From positions 438,858 through 502,857 of the forward strand of contig NZ_JABFMV010000001.1 in NCBI RefSeq assembly GCF_013359685.1: DNA of 64,000 bases. The letters run 5' to 3'. Under the pieces are notes generated by a model that ran no database searches, was not told where the DNA came from, and was given only the letters and a program-made list of their open reading frames with translations. Numbering within the stretch: position 1 is the first letter of the stretch; each line of letters opens with the position of its first letter. Source of the stretch: Leifsonia sp. C5G2 (GTDB taxonomy: Bacteria; Actinomycetota; Actinomycetes; Actinomycetales; Microbacteriaceae). The translations under genes were made by a program, and so were the position numbers. This document shows positions 7,126 through 15,356 of the stretch, piece by piece.

Positions 7126-8718
7126 ATGGCTGAGCGGTGGGGTGCAGTGACGGTGCTCGGCGCCGCACAGTTCGTGATGGTGCTCGACAGCACGGTGATG
7201 AACGTGTCCATCTCGACGGTGGTGCGCGACCTGCACACCACGATCGCCGCGATGCAGACGACGATCACCTTCTACACGCTGACGATGGCGGCGTTCATGC
7301 TGCTCGGGGCGAAGCTCGGCGACATCTGGGGCCGCAGGCGCGCGCTCATCATCGGCTCCATCGTGTACGCGGTGGGGTCCGGGACGACGGCGCTCAGCCC
7401 GAACATCGTCGTGCTGTTCGTCGGCTGGTCCGTGATCGAGGGGCTCGGCGCGGTGCTGGTCATCCCGGCGATCGCCGCGCTCATCGCCGACAACTACTCC
7501 GGCCACGCCCGCGTGACCGCGTTCGCCGTCATCGGCGCCGCCTCCGGGGTCGCGGTCGCGGTGGGACCGCTGATCGGCGGGTTCCTCACCACCTACGCCA
7601 GCTGGCGCTACGTGTTCGCGGGCGAGGTGGTCATCATGGCCATCGTGCTGATGTTCAGCGGGCTCGTGCGCGACAGCGGCGAGCGCGAGCGGGTCCGCAT
7701 CGACGCCCTCTCCGTCCTGCTGTCGGCGCTGGGCCTGGTGCTCGTGGTCTGGGGCCTCCTGCAGACGAAGGTCTGGGGCTGGCTGCTCCCGAACACCGAC
7801 GTGTCCATACTGGGCCTCTCGCCCGTGCCGTTCCTCGTGTCGGGCGGCGCCGTGGTCCTCTGGCTGTTCTTCCTGCAGCAGCGTGCCCTGATCCGGCGCG
7901 GCCGGCCTCCGCTGCTCGACCCGTCCCTCCTCCGCATCCGGCAGCTGCGGGCCGGCATCGGCAGCCTGGGCCTGCAGTACACGGTCACGGCCGGTCTCTT
8001 CTTCGTCGTGCCGATCTACCTGCAGCTGACCCTCGGCCTCGACGCGCTCTCGACTGGCCTGAAGATCTTCCCGCTCTCGATCGCGCTCGTGCTGTTCTCG
8101 ATCCTGGGCACCGTGCTCGCCAAACGCGTCGCACCCCGTCGCATCGCGCGCATCGGCCAGCTGGCGCTCGTCGGAGCCAGCCTGGTGCTGCTGGGGGCCG
8201 TGGACCCTCAGCTCGACAGCTGGAGCTTCGGCGTCGGGATGTTCGTGGCCGGTGCCGCGCTCGGCCTCCTGGCCTCTCAGCTCGGCAACGTCACGATGTC
8301 GTCGGTCGGGCCCGATCAGCTGAGCGAGGCGGGCGGCATCCAGGGCGTCTTCCAGAACCTCGGCTCGTCGCTCGGGACGGCCGTGGTCGGCTCGGTGATG
8401 ATCGCCGCGCTCTCGACGTCGTTCGCCGGCGGCGTTGCCGCGAGCGAGCTTCCGCAGGACGTGCAGACGCAGGTGCAGCAGGAGACGCAGCACGGCGTCG
8501 GCGTGGTGGCCGTGTCAGAGGTGCCGAAGATCGCGGCCGACCACGGGCTCTCGTCCGCCGACAGCGCGACGCTGCAGAGCCTGTACTCGGAGTCGCAGCT
8601 GGCCGCGCTCCGGCTCTCCTTCGCGACGATCGCACTGATCTCGTGCGGCGCCCTGTTCTTCTCGCGCAACCTGCCGAAGACGGTTCCGACGGGCGAGCCG
8701 GTCGCCGCTGCGAAGTAG
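7126..8718 (+). CDS. MFS drug/multidrug efflux transporter (DHA2, 14-helix type)
   Basis: The 530-residue membrane protein has the DHA2 pattern: an N-terminal motif with MVLDSTVMNVSISTV, the cytoplasmic loop motif GAKLGDIWGRRRALIIGS, motif C-like ASGVAVAVGPLIGGFL, and about 14 hydrophobic segments. It is expected to export toxic compounds with proton antiport across the cytoplasmic membrane. The ATG at 7126 has GGGAGG eight bases upstream; an upstream in-frame ATG (7045) would add 27 basic residues with no binding site. It is convergent with the TetR gene at 8731-9327. Confidence 0.9.
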   Translation: MAERWGAVTVLGAAQFVMVLDSTVMNVSISTVVRDLHTTIAAMQTTITFYTLTMAAFMLLGAKLGDIWGRRRALIIGSIVYAVGSGTTALSPNIVVLFVGWSVIEGLGAVLVIPAIAALIADNYSGHARVTAFAVIGAASGVAVAVGPLIGGFLTTYASWRYVFAGEVVIMAIVLMFSGLVRDSGERERVRIDALSVLLSALGLVLVVWGLLQTKVWGWLLPNTDVSILGLSPVPFLVSGGAVVLWLFFLQQRALIRRGRPPLLDPSLLRIRQLRAGIGSLGLQYTVTAGLFFVVPIYLQLTLGLDALSTGLKIFPLSIALVLFSILGTVLAKRVAPRRIARIGQLALVGASLVLLGAVDPQLDSWSFGVGMFVAGAALGLLASQLGNVTMSSVGPDQLSEAGGIQGVFQNLGSSLGTAVVGSVMIAALSTSFAGGVAASELPQDVQTQVQQETQHGVGVVAVSEVPKIAADHGLSSADSATLQSLYSESQLAALRLSFATIALISCGALFFSRNLPKTVPTGEPVAAAK

Positions 8719-8730
8719 CGGGAACCGCGC

Positions 8731-9327
8731 TCAGCCGGCCTGGCCGGGAACCGTCACGCCGTCGAGCAGCACGCCGATCATCCGGCCCGGCCGCCCGTCG
8801 GCGTCTCCGACCCGGTCGTCCGCGAGGCGGGCGAGCGCGTGGATGAGGTCCTCGGCGCGCAGGCCCGGCCGGATGGTGCCGTCGGCGGCCCCCGCGTCGA
8901 GGATGCTCTGCACCTTCGGCGCGAGCACCCCGAGGAACTGTTCGGGCAGCGGCGCATAGGCGGGGTCGCCCGAGTGGAGAGCGCTCGCGAAGCCGCGCTT
9001 GGTCGCCACGAAACGGCCGAGGCGTTCCGCCCAGAGCCGCAGCGCCTCCGCGGGAGGATGCGCGGCGGCGAGACGCTCGGCTTCCGCGCCCGTGTCCTCC
9101 AGCTCGCGGCGGAAGACCGCGATGATCAGGTCGGAGCGCTGCGGGTAATTGCGGTAGATCGTGCCGACCCCGACCCCGGCGCGCGCCGCGATATCGCGCA
9201 TGGGCGCGTCCACGCCGAGCTCGGCGAACGCCGCCTTGGCCGCCTCGAGCACCACCTCGGTGTTGCGCACTGCATCGGCCCGCTTGCGCCGCGCAGGTGC
9301 GGCGGTGCGCTCGTCTGGCACGGTCAT
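8731..9327 (-). CDS. TetR family transcriptional regulator
   Basis: This 198-residue regulator has an N-terminal TetR helix-turn-helix (APMRDIAARAGVGVGTIYRNYPQRSDLI, about residues 40-68) and a helical ligand-binding domain. It is divergent from the aldo-keto reductase gene, with a perfect 17-bp inverted repeat between them, so it very probably represses that gene and itself. It also ends 12 bases from the MFS gene end in convergent orientation. Its ribosome binding site is GAGGG. Confidence 0.92.
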   Translation of the reverse strand: MTVPDERTAAPARRKRADAVRNTEVVLEAAKAAFAELGVDAPMRDIAARAGVGVGTIYRNYPQRSDLIIAVFRRELEDTGAEAERLAAAHPPAEALRLWAERLGRFVATKRGFASALHSGDPAYAPLPEQFLGVLAPKVQSILDAGAADGTIRPGLRAEDLIHALARLADDRVGDADGRPGRMIGVLLDGVTVPGQAG

Positions 9328-9347
9328 CCTGTTCCCTCGCGTGACAA

Positions 9348-9364
9348 ACGGAACAATGTTCCGT
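9348..9364. promoter_or_regulatory. TetR operator, perfect 8-1-8 inverted repeat
   Basis: The sequence ACGGAACAATGTTCCGT is a perfect palindrome with a single central base, located between the divergent TetR and aldo-keto reductase genes. A further half-site, TGTTCCG, occurs at 9380-9386. Size and position are typical of a TetR operator. Confidence 0.8.
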
Positions 9365-9436
9365 ATAGTTGCGGACGAGTGTTCCGCTTAGTCGATCCTA
9401 CCGCGAGCGGCACCCGGACATCGACTGGAGGAGACC

Positions 9437-10456
9437 ATGAAGTACCGCCCGCTCGGCCGCACCGGCATCCACGTCTCGCCCTTCGCGCTGGGCGCCATGA
9501 TGTTCAGCTCGTTCGGCAACAGCGACCAGGACGACGTGAACCGGATGGTGGGCCGCGCGCTCGACGCCGGCATCAACCTCGTCGACACCGCCGACGCCTA
9601 CGGCGACTCGGAGGAGATGGTCGGCCGCGCACTGAAGGGACGCCGCGACGAGGTCGTGCTCGCCTCGAAGTTCGCGCGCCCCATCGGCGACGATGTCAAC
9701 CACCGCGGCGGCTCCCGTCGCTGGATCATGACTGCCGTCGAGAGCTCGCTTCGGCGACTGCAGACCGACCACCTCGACCTGTACCAGCTGCACCGCCCCG
9801 ACCCGCAGACCGACATCGAGGAGACGCTCTCGGCGATGACGGACCTCGTGCGCAGCGGCAAGGTGCGCACGATCGGGTCGTCGGATATGCCCGCGTCCGA
9901 GATCGTCGAGGCGCAGTGGACGGCCGAGCGGCGCGGCCTCGAGCGCTTCCGCGTCGAGCAGCCGCACTACTCGCTCCTCGACCGCACGATCGAGCGGGAG
10001 GTGCTGCCCGTCGCCGAGCGCTACGGCATGGGCACGGTGATCTGGAGCCCACTCGCCAGCGGGATGCTGACGGGACGGGTGCGGCGCGGTCAGGACACCG
10101 ACCTCCGACGCGTCGGGCTGTTCGCCGCCCTCCGCGACGAGCGCCGCATCGACGCGGTCGAGCGGTTCATCCCGCTGGCCGAGGAGGCCGGGATCCCGCT
10201 CACGCACCTGGCGCTCGCGTTCGTCGTCGCGCATCCCGGCGTGACGGCGGCACTCATCGGCCCCCGCACCATGGAGCAGCTCGACGACCTGCTGGCCGCG
10301 GCCGACGTCGAGCTCTCGGACGAGCTTCTCGACCGGATCGACGAGATCGTCCCGCCCGGAACCGGCGTCGGCCGCATGGACCAGGAGTACAACACGCCGC
10401 CGATCGTCGACGCGTCGCTCCGCCGCCGGCGGCCCGAAGACCGCTCGGCGGCGTGA
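9437..10456 (+). CDS. Aldo/keto reductase
   Basis: The 339-residue enzyme has the TIM-barrel AKR pattern and full catalytic tetrad: Asp50 and Tyr55 in LVDTADAYGDSEE, Lys78 in LASKFARP and His119 in YQLHRPDP. NADPH-binding elements are visible near the C-terminus (ALIGPRTMEQLDD). It should reduce carbonyl compounds in the cytosol. A GGAGGAG site precedes the ATG. The divergent TetR gene and its operator imply inducible expression, perhaps as an aldehyde or quinone stress response. Confidence 0.92.
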   Translation: MKYRPLGRTGIHVSPFALGAMMFSSFGNSDQDDVNRMVGRALDAGINLVDTADAYGDSEEMVGRALKGRRDEVVLASKFARPIGDDVNHRGGSRRWIMTAVESSLRRLQTDHLDLYQLHRPDPQTDIEETLSAMTDLVRSGKVRTIGSSDMPASEIVEAQWTAERRGLERFRVEQPHYSLLDRTIEREVLPVAERYGMGTVIWSPLASGMLTGRVRRGQDTDLRRVGLFAALRDERRIDAVERFIPLAEEAGIPLTHLALAFVVAHPGVTAALIGPRTMEQLDDLLAAADVELSDELLDRIDEIVPPGTGVGRMDQEYNTPPIVDASLRRRRPEDRSAA

Positions 10457-10469
10457 GCGAGGGCGACGT

Positions 10470-10775
10470 TCAGTCCTCGGCGATGTCCGAGAACAGCCCG
10501 GTGAACGAGGTGCCCGTCCCGATGAGGCGCTGGAAGAACTCGCCCGCGGCGGGGGTGGCGACCGCGGCCGAAGCGTCCTCGTAGCTGTCGAAGTACAGGT
10601 CGAGCGTGCGGTGGGCCGGAGTGGGAGTGCCGTCCTCCTTCGGCCACACCTTCGCCGCCTCGGTCCGGCGGAGGCCGGGCAGCCGGCGGGCGAGGGGCTC
10701 GACCTCTGCGTACGCCTCCTCGAAGGCGGCCGGGTCGGCCGGGTTGTCGATGATGAGGGTGATCTTCGTGGGCAT
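10470..10775 (-). CDS. EthD-family protein
   Basis: This 101-residue alpha-beta barrel protein resembles the EthD/dimeric alpha-beta barrel family: KITLIIDNPADPAAFEEAYAE at the start, then a helix with LARRLPGLRR and a C-terminal strand (RTLDLYFDSYEDASAAVAT). EthD was found with ether-degrading P450 systems, but stand-alone copies are common and of unknown role. It lies just downstream of the flavin disulfide reductase gene in the same orientation and may be cotranscribed. Confidence 0.75.
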   Translation of the reverse strand: MPTKITLIIDNPADPAAFEEAYAEVEPLARRLPGLRRTEAAKVWPKEDGTPTPAHRTLDLYFDSYEDASAAVATPAAGEFFQRLIGTGTSFTGLFSDIAED

Positions 10776-10805
10776 GGTTCGTCTTCCTTCTCTTATGGGT
10801 GGTTC

Positions 10806-12296
10806 TTATCGATCGCTCGAGACGAGCTGGTGGGTGGACCGCGTCCTCACGCGGGTGTCGCTGCCGGCGGTCTCCAGCAGGCGCAGCCAGAGCTCGCTCA
10901 TCGTCGGGTAGGCCGGGACGGCGTGCCAGAGCCGCTCCAGCGGCACCTGACCGGCGACGGCCACCGTGGCGGCGTGCACGAGCTCGGCGGTGTCGGGGCC
11001 GACGGCGGTGAAGCCGACGATCGTGCCGGCGTCCTCGTCGATCAGCATCCCGACCCGGCCGGTGTAGCCGTCGGCGTGCAGGGACGCCCCCGCGACCGCG
11101 CCGAGGTCGTACTCGACCGGGCGCACGCGGAGCCCTGCCGCGGTCGCGCTGGCGAGCGTGTGGCCCACCGACGCGATCTCGGGATGCGTGAAGATCACCT
11201 GAGGAACCGCGAGATGGTCGGCGGTCGCCGCGTGCCGTCCCCAGGGCGCGTCGTCGACGTCCCCGCCGAGCGCGCGGGCGGCGATCACGTCGCCCGCCGC
11301 GCGGGCCTGGTACTTGCCCTGGTGGGTCAGGAGGGCGCGGCCGTTGACATCGCCCGTCGCGTAGAGCCCGCCGCCGGCCACGGGGGTGCCGGTCTCGTCC
11401 ACCACACGGAGGGTCTCGTCGACCGTGAGCCAGCTCCCCGGTGCGAGCCCGATGGTCTCCAGCCCGATGTCGCCGGTGTTCGGCCGGCGGCCGGTCGCGA
11501 CGAGCACCTCGTCCGCGCGGACGGAGCCGCCGTCGGCGAGGGCGATCCGCACGGAGCCGTCGTCCTCCCGCGACACCTCGACGGGCTCGGTACCGACCAG
11601 GAGGCGGACGCCGTCCGCGGTGAGCGCGGCCGCCACCTGCTCGGCGGCGAAGGGCTCGACGCGGGGCAGCAGCCCGTCCCGCGCGATGAGCGTCACGGCC
11701 GTGCCGAAGGCGCTGTAGGCGGTGGCTAGCTCGGCGCCGACGACTCCGCCGCCGATGATCGCCAGGCGTTCCGGGATGCGCTCGGCGGACACCGCGTCGC
11801 GGCTCGTCCACGGCTTCGCGTCGGCGAGCCCGGGGATCGGCGGGACCGCGGGGCTGGTGCCGGTCGCGACGACCACGGCGTGCCGGGCCTCCAGCACGGT
11901 GGTGCCACTGTCGGGTCCGGTCACCGCGACCGTGCGCGCGCCCCGGAGGCGACCGTGGCCGCGGACCAACGCGATCCCGGCGCCCTCCAGCCACGAGACC
12001 TGGCCGTCGTCGTGCCAGTGCGCCGCGAACCGGTCGCGTCGTTCCAGCACGGCGGCGGTGTCGAGCTCTCCGGTGATCGCCGCGGCCGCGCCCGGCAGGC
12101 TGCGAGCGGCCCGGAGCGCGGCGGCGTCACGCAGGAGCGCCTTGGTCGGCATGCACGCCCAGTATGAGCACTCGCCCCCGACCAGTTCGGCCTCCACGAT
12201 CACGGCGGTCAGGCCGCCCTGCACCGCCCGGTCTGCGACGTTCTCGCCGACCGGGCCCGCGCCGATCACGATGACGTCGTACACCTCGGCGCTCAT
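10806..12296 (-). CDS. FAD/NAD(P)-dependent pyridine nucleotide-disulfide oxidoreductase
   Basis: The 496-residue flavoprotein contains an N-terminal FAD Rossmann motif (VIVIGAGPVGENVADRA), the redox-active cysteine pair in GGECSYWACMPTKALLR, a central NAD(P) motif (LAIIGGGVVGAEL) and the FAD motif LYATGDVNG. The C-terminal dimer domain reads AVPAYPTMSELW; the His of HPT in lipoamide dehydrogenase and mercuric reductase is Tyr here, so ordinary lipoamide dehydrogenase activity is doubtful. The ATG overlaps the stop of the DUF308 gene (ATGA), so the two are translationally coupled. Regulation by the divergent TetR at 12972 is likely. Confidence 0.88.
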   Translation of the reverse strand: MSAEVYDVIVIGAGPVGENVADRAVQGGLTAVIVEAELVGGECSYWACMPTKALLRDAAALRAARSLPGAAAAITGELDTAAVLERRDRFAAHWHDDGQVSWLEGAGIALVRGHGRLRGARTVAVTGPDSGTTVLEARHAVVVATGTSPAVPPIPGLADAKPWTSRDAVSAERIPERLAIIGGGVVGAELATAYSAFGTAVTLIARDGLLPRVEPFAAEQVAAALTADGVRLLVGTEPVEVSREDDGSVRIALADGGSVRADEVLVATGRRPNTGDIGLETIGLAPGSWLTVDETLRVVDETGTPVAGGGLYATGDVNGRALLTHQGKYQARAAGDVIAARALGGDVDDAPWGRHAATADHLAVPQVIFTHPEIASVGHTLASATAAGLRVRPVEYDLGAVAGASLHADGYTGRVGMLIDEDAGTIVGFTAVGPDTAELVHAATVAVAGQVPLERLWHAVPAYPTMSELWLRLLETAGSDTRVRTRSTHQLVSSDR

Positions 12297-12859
12297 CGGG
12301 CGTCCGCCTTCGCGGCGCGCGACAGACGAATCGCCGACACCAGGAAGAAGACGCCGCCGAGGGTGGCGTACCCGGCCAGGCTCACGAGCGAGGCGCCCGC
12401 GCCTGCCGACTGCAGCGCGAACCCGGCGCCGGCGAAGACGGAGATGCCGCCGCTGAGGATCATCGGCCACTGGCCGCCGAGCGAGCGCCGCGAGATGCCG
12501 ACGATCAGCTGGACGACACCGGCGGCGATCGCCCACAGCCCCCACACCAGCAGCACCGCCGACCGGCCGGAACCCGTCGCGAAGGCGAGGCCGACGGCCG
12601 CGAGCACGCTCAGCGCCATGTTGACGTACAGGAGGCCCGCCGACCGGGTGCCCCGCGACGCGCGGTGGTCGATGACCGCGGCGACGACGTCGAAGACGGG
12701 ATAGAGCACGAGCAGCGTCGCGGTCAGCGGCGTGACCGACGCGGCCGTCAGTGCGATGACGATCGCCCAGACGATGGCGAAGCCGAAGCGGACGAAGTAG
12801 AGGGTTCGCAGCGCCGACGCGATCGTCGCGGGCCGCGTATCCGGGGTGGTCGTGGTCAT
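12293..12859 (-). CDS. DUF308/HdeD-like membrane protein
   Basis: This 188-residue protein has six hydrophobic helices and small basic loops, fitting the DUF308 (HdeD-like) family of membrane proteins of unclear function, some linked to acid stress. It is the first gene of a two-gene unit with the disulfide oxidoreductase (4-base overlap) and is divergent from a TetR gene across an inverted repeat. Confidence 0.75.
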   Translation of the reverse strand: MTTTTPDTRPATIASALRTLYFVRFGFAIVWAIVIALTAASVTPLTATLLVLYPVFDVVAAVIDHRASRGTRSAGLLYVNMALSVLAAVGLAFATGSGRSAVLLVWGLWAIAAGVVQLIVGISRRSLGGQWPMILSGGISVFAGAGFALQSAGAGASLVSLAGYATLGGVFFLVSAIRLSRAAKADAR

Positions 12860-12888
12860 GAGCTTCTTTCTTCAGCGAGATGAATGGA

Positions 12889-12912
12889 TGTAGAATGACT
12901 AGTAACTCTACA
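12889..12912. promoter_or_regulatory. Probable TetR operator, 12+12 inverted repeat
   Basis: The two 12-base halves match as an inverted repeat at 10 of 12 positions, with outer arms TGTAGA and TCTACA and a central ACTAGT. It lies between the DUF308 gene and the divergent TetR gene and is strikingly AT-rich against the background, as expected for an operator overlapping a promoter. Confidence 0.7.
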
Positions 12913-12971
12913 ATGATTCACACCATAGCCACGGGCCGGGCACGAACGCAAGCGGCCCACGAGGAGCACTT

Positions 12972-13541
12972 ATGATCGGGAGCGTGAAGACGTCGATCCG
13001 GGACCGGCTGATCGACGCCGCGACGGAGCTGTTCTATGCGGAGGGACTCCGCGCGGTCAGCGTCGACAAGGTCATCGAGCGCGCCGGCACGACCAAGGTC
13101 ACCTTCTACCGGCACTTCAAGAGCAAGGACGACCTCGTCGTCGCGCACCTCGAACGGCGGGCGGAACAGGAGCGAGACGGCATCCTGGGCGCGATCGCAG
13201 CGGCCGAGGGCGACCCCGATCGCGTGTTCCAGCTCATCGCCGCCCAGCTCGGCGAGTTCGCCTGCCTGCAGGGCTTCCGCGGCTGCCCGTTCATCAACGC
13301 CGCCGCCGAGTACCCGGATGCGGCGAGCGCCGTCCGGCTCACCGTCGACGCCCACCGCGCCTGGTGCAAGGCGACGTTCGAGGAGATCGTGGGGCCGCTC
13401 GGCCTCCCCGATGCGCACGCGGTCGCCGACGATCTCATGCTCATCCGCGACGGCGCGATGGTCGCCGGCTACCTCGACGCGGCCGACGCGCTTGCCGCAT
13501 CCTTCCTGCGGAGTGCGCGCGCCCTCACCGGGAGCCGCTGA
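12972..13541 (+). CDS. TetR family transcriptional regulator
   Basis: This 189-residue regulator has an N-terminal helix-turn-helix (SVDKVIERAGTTKVTFYRHFKSKDDLVVAHL) and a C-terminal all-helical domain with CLQGFRGCPFINAAAEYPD, typical of the TetR subgroup that guards divergent redox or efflux genes. It probably represses the DUF308/disulfide reductase pair and itself. GTG codon 984 bases into the 12 kb line (12984) is an alternative start that would remove four residues. Confidence 0.9.
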   Translation: MIGSVKTSIRDRLIDAATELFYAEGLRAVSVDKVIERAGTTKVTFYRHFKSKDDLVVAHLERRAEQERDGILGAIAAAEGDPDRVFQLIAAQLGEFACLQGFRGCPFINAAAEYPDAASAVRLTVDAHRAWCKATFEEIVGPLGLPDAHAVADDLMLIRDGAMVAGYLDAADALAASFLRSARALTGSR

Positions 13542-13606
13542 CACCCCCTCACGCCACTCCCCCGTTGTCAACCGGCTACGGATCGGCGCGGACGGAGGAT
13601 GGTTGA

Positions 13607-13756
13607 GTGGTGGATGTCCCCGTATTCGTCGTCGTGATGCCGCACGAGATCACCCCCTCCGTGCTGGGCGTCTACTTTGAACTGACCGAAGCCGAGGCCG
13701 CCTCGGAGGCGGCCGACGGCTTCACCGTCGTCGACCGTTCCCTGCTGCACGCCTGA
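13607..13756 (+). CDS. Small protein (49 aa), likely real
   Basis: A 49-codon frame from GTG at 13607 encodes a strand (DVPVFVVVMPHEITPSVLGV) followed by an acidic helix (LTEAEAASEAADGF) and a closing strand. GGAGG lies about nine bases upstream (13594-13598), and a second in-frame GTG follows at once. The alternating strand-helix-strand pattern and good binding site favour a real gene. No family is recognised. Confidence 0.5.
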   Translation: MVDVPVFVVVMPHEITPSVLGVYFELTEAEAASEAADGFTVVDRSLLHA

Positions 13757-13777
13757 CAATCCTCGCAGACCGCTGGT

Positions 13778-13824
13778 GTCTACCCCCTGGATGGGTCACA
13801 CTGGGTAGACGCCCTCCGGTAGAC
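13778..13824. promoter_or_regulatory. Clustered GTCTACC/GGTAGAC motifs upstream of the DUF7882 gene
   Basis: GTCTACCC at 13778-13785 and GGGTAGAC at 13803-13810 form an 8-bp inverted repeat, and GGTAGAC recurs at 13818-13824. The same GTCTACCC word sits in the conserved leaders of both Ser/Thr kinase genes. GGGTA resembles the -10 of SigB-type promoters, but I cannot assign a sigma factor. Confidence 0.4.
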
Positions 13825-13883
13825 GTGAACTCGGCTGGCATCCGACTCTTTGCCCCCTTCCGGACCGACAGGAGGGAACCATC

Positions 13884-14210
13884 ATGGGCTATCTCAGCTA
13901 CGAGAACCACGACGTCGAGATCGACGACCGGACGCTCGCGCACCTGCATGTCGTGATCGTCAACAAGCTCCGCCACGGGCAGAGCTTCGCCATGTCCTGG
14001 AAGGACGGCCAGGCGTCGGGAGGCGGCCGCACGAGCGTCTGGATCCACCCGGCGAGCAACGTCCTCTTCCACTTCGACGGCTCCCGCGCACCCGCTCTGA
14101 ACCGCAACTGGCTCGCCGACCTGGCCGCGTCCGCGGACAGCTCCCGCGGGCTGATCGTCGAACCGGAGGAACACGCCGCTGCACCGACACACGCGCACGC
14201 GCTCGTGTGA
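13884..14210 (+). CDS. DUF7882-family small protein
   Basis: The 108-residue product has the pattern of a small conserved family seen mainly in Microbacteriaceae: VEIDDRTLAHLHVVIVNKLR, then QSFAMSWKDGQ, then SVWIHPASNVLFHFDGSRAP and LNRNWLADLAASA. Members are sometimes mislabelled as DNA ligase-related, for which there is no motif here. GGAGGG precedes the ATG. Function is unknown. A strong hairpin follows directly. Confidence 0.75.
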   Translation: MGYLSYENHDVEIDDRTLAHLHVVIVNKLRHGQSFAMSWKDGQASGGGRTSVWIHPASNVLFHFDGSRAPALNRNWLADLAASADSSRGLIVEPEEHAAAPTHAHALV

Positions 14211-14214
14211 GAGA

Positions 14215-14252
14215 CGTCGAGGGGAACGGCCGATCGGCTGTTCCCCTCGACG
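14215..14252 (+). terminator. Strong hairpin after the DUF7882 gene
   Basis: Thirteen-base perfect arms, starting CGTCGAGGGGAAC and ending GTTCCCCTCGACG, enclose an almost self-complementary centre, so nearly all 38 bases can pair. It starts five bases after the stop codon. There is no T-tract, as is common for actinobacterial terminators. Confidence 0.75.
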
Positions 14253-14308
14253 CCCGGACGGAGCAGAATGACCTCGACCCCGTGCCGTCCGAGTCGGAGG
14301 AGCAGCGC

Positions 14309-14734
14309 ATGTCCGCAGCCGAAGCATCCGTCGGTGCCCCCGAGAGCCTCCGCCGCCGCTCCCGCGAGGCACTCACGGCCCTCGCGCTCCAATTCCTGCT
14401 CGGGATGGCCGCCAACCTGATCGGCGAGCCCGAGGGCGGGTTCGCCGTGGCCGCCGACTGGGTCATCATCATCCTGCACATCCTGATCGCGATCGGCCTG
14501 GTCGTGATCGCGGTGCGACTGCTGCTGGCGGCACGGCGCGCGCAGCTGGGTCAGCGGCTCGCGGTGTGGGGGCTCGTGGTGATCGTGGTCACCTTCCTCG
14601 CGGGCGTCGGGACCATGGCCTCCGGGAGCGAATGGGCGTCCTACCTCATGGCGACCGGCTTCCTCGTCGCCGCCGCCCTCTACGGCGGAACGTTCTTCGC
14701 GTCGTACCGCCTGGGCAGCGCAGCCGGGGCTTAG
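14309..14734 (+). CDS. Four-helix membrane protein of unknown function
   Basis: From the ATG at 14309, preceded by GGAGGA, the protein is 141 residues with four hydrophobic segments (ALALQFLLGMAANLIG; WVIIILHILIAIGLVVIAV; LAVWGLVVIVVTFLAGVG; ATGFLVAAALYGGTFFASY). It has short loops and no catalytic motif. It is convergent with the GNAT gene at 14747. No family assigned. Confidence 0.75.
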   Translation: MSAAEASVGAPESLRRRSREALTALALQFLLGMAANLIGEPEGGFAVAADWVIIILHILIAIGLVVIAVRLLLAARRAQLGQRLAVWGLVVIVVTFLAGVGTMASGSEWASYLMATGFLVAAALYGGTFFASYRLGSAAGA

Positions 14735-14746
14735 GGGCCGCCCGCG

Positions 14747-15313
14747 TCAGCCCAGCTCGCGGCGCATGATCCAGCGCAGGCGGCCGCCGGAGTGCGCGTC
14801 GGTCTCGGTCAGGCGAGTGAAGCCGTGCTTCTCGAACAGGTCGACGGTTCCGACGTAGCCGCTGATCACATCCACGCGCTCGCCTCCGGTGTCCACCGGG
14901 TAACCCTCGACCACGGTCGCGCCGTTCGCCCTCGCATGCTCGACCGCGCCATCCAGCAGGTCGTGCATCACCCCGCGCTTGCGGAAGCCGCCGCGCACGA
15001 CGAAGCACACGATCGACCACGGGTCGCGCTCCTCATCCAGGTGCGGGATGGTGCGGGAGTTCATCAGGCGCCGGTACGTCGACTTCGGCGCAACGCTGCA
15101 CCAGCCGGCGACCTCGCCGTCGAGGTAGGCCAGCACGCCGGGGCCGGGCGTCGTCCCGCACTCGTGCTCCATGTACGCGATCCGCTCGGGCATCGCCAGG
15201 CGCGCGTCCCGGTACGACATGCACACGCAGCCACCGCCGCCGGGCTTGCGCGGCACCATGAAGGTGGCGAAGTCGTCCCAGCGGCCCGTCGCCGGCAGCA
15301 CCTCGATCGTCAT
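14747..15313 (-). CDS. GNAT family N-acetyltransferase
   Basis: The 188-residue protein has the GNAT core: a substrate strand and helix, a central strand with WSIVCFVVRGGFRKRGVMHDLLD (the acetyl-CoA loop R-x-x-G-V near residues 118-124) and a C-terminal FEKHGFTRL strand-helix. A Gly/Cys-rich segment near the N-terminus (PGGGGCVCMSYRD) fits a group of GNAT-like proteins of unknown substrate. A 50-base repeat element lies 43 bases upstream of its ATG. Confidence 0.85.
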   Translation of the reverse strand: MTIEVLPATGRWDDFATFMVPRKPGGGGCVCMSYRDARLAMPERIAYMEHECGTTPGPGVLAYLDGEVAGWCSVAPKSTYRRLMNSRTIPHLDEERDPWSIVCFVVRGGFRKRGVMHDLLDGAVEHARANGATVVEGYPVDTGGERVDVISGYVGTVDLFEKHGFTRLTETDAHSGGRLRWIMRRELG

Positions 15314-15356
15314 GCGCCGAGCGTAGCGGGCGGAGCGGGTGGTCGCGGCGAGCGGT

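Noticed and set aside
6952-8493. 513-residue minus-strand frame opposite the MFS gene
   Set aside because: The composition is His/Asp/Arg/Glu-rich shadow without any domain, whereas the plus frame encodes a clear transporter.
10090-11994. 634-residue minus-strand frame across three genes
   Set aside because: It crosses gene boundaries and both strands' real genes, and its translation is low-complexity Arg/Gly.
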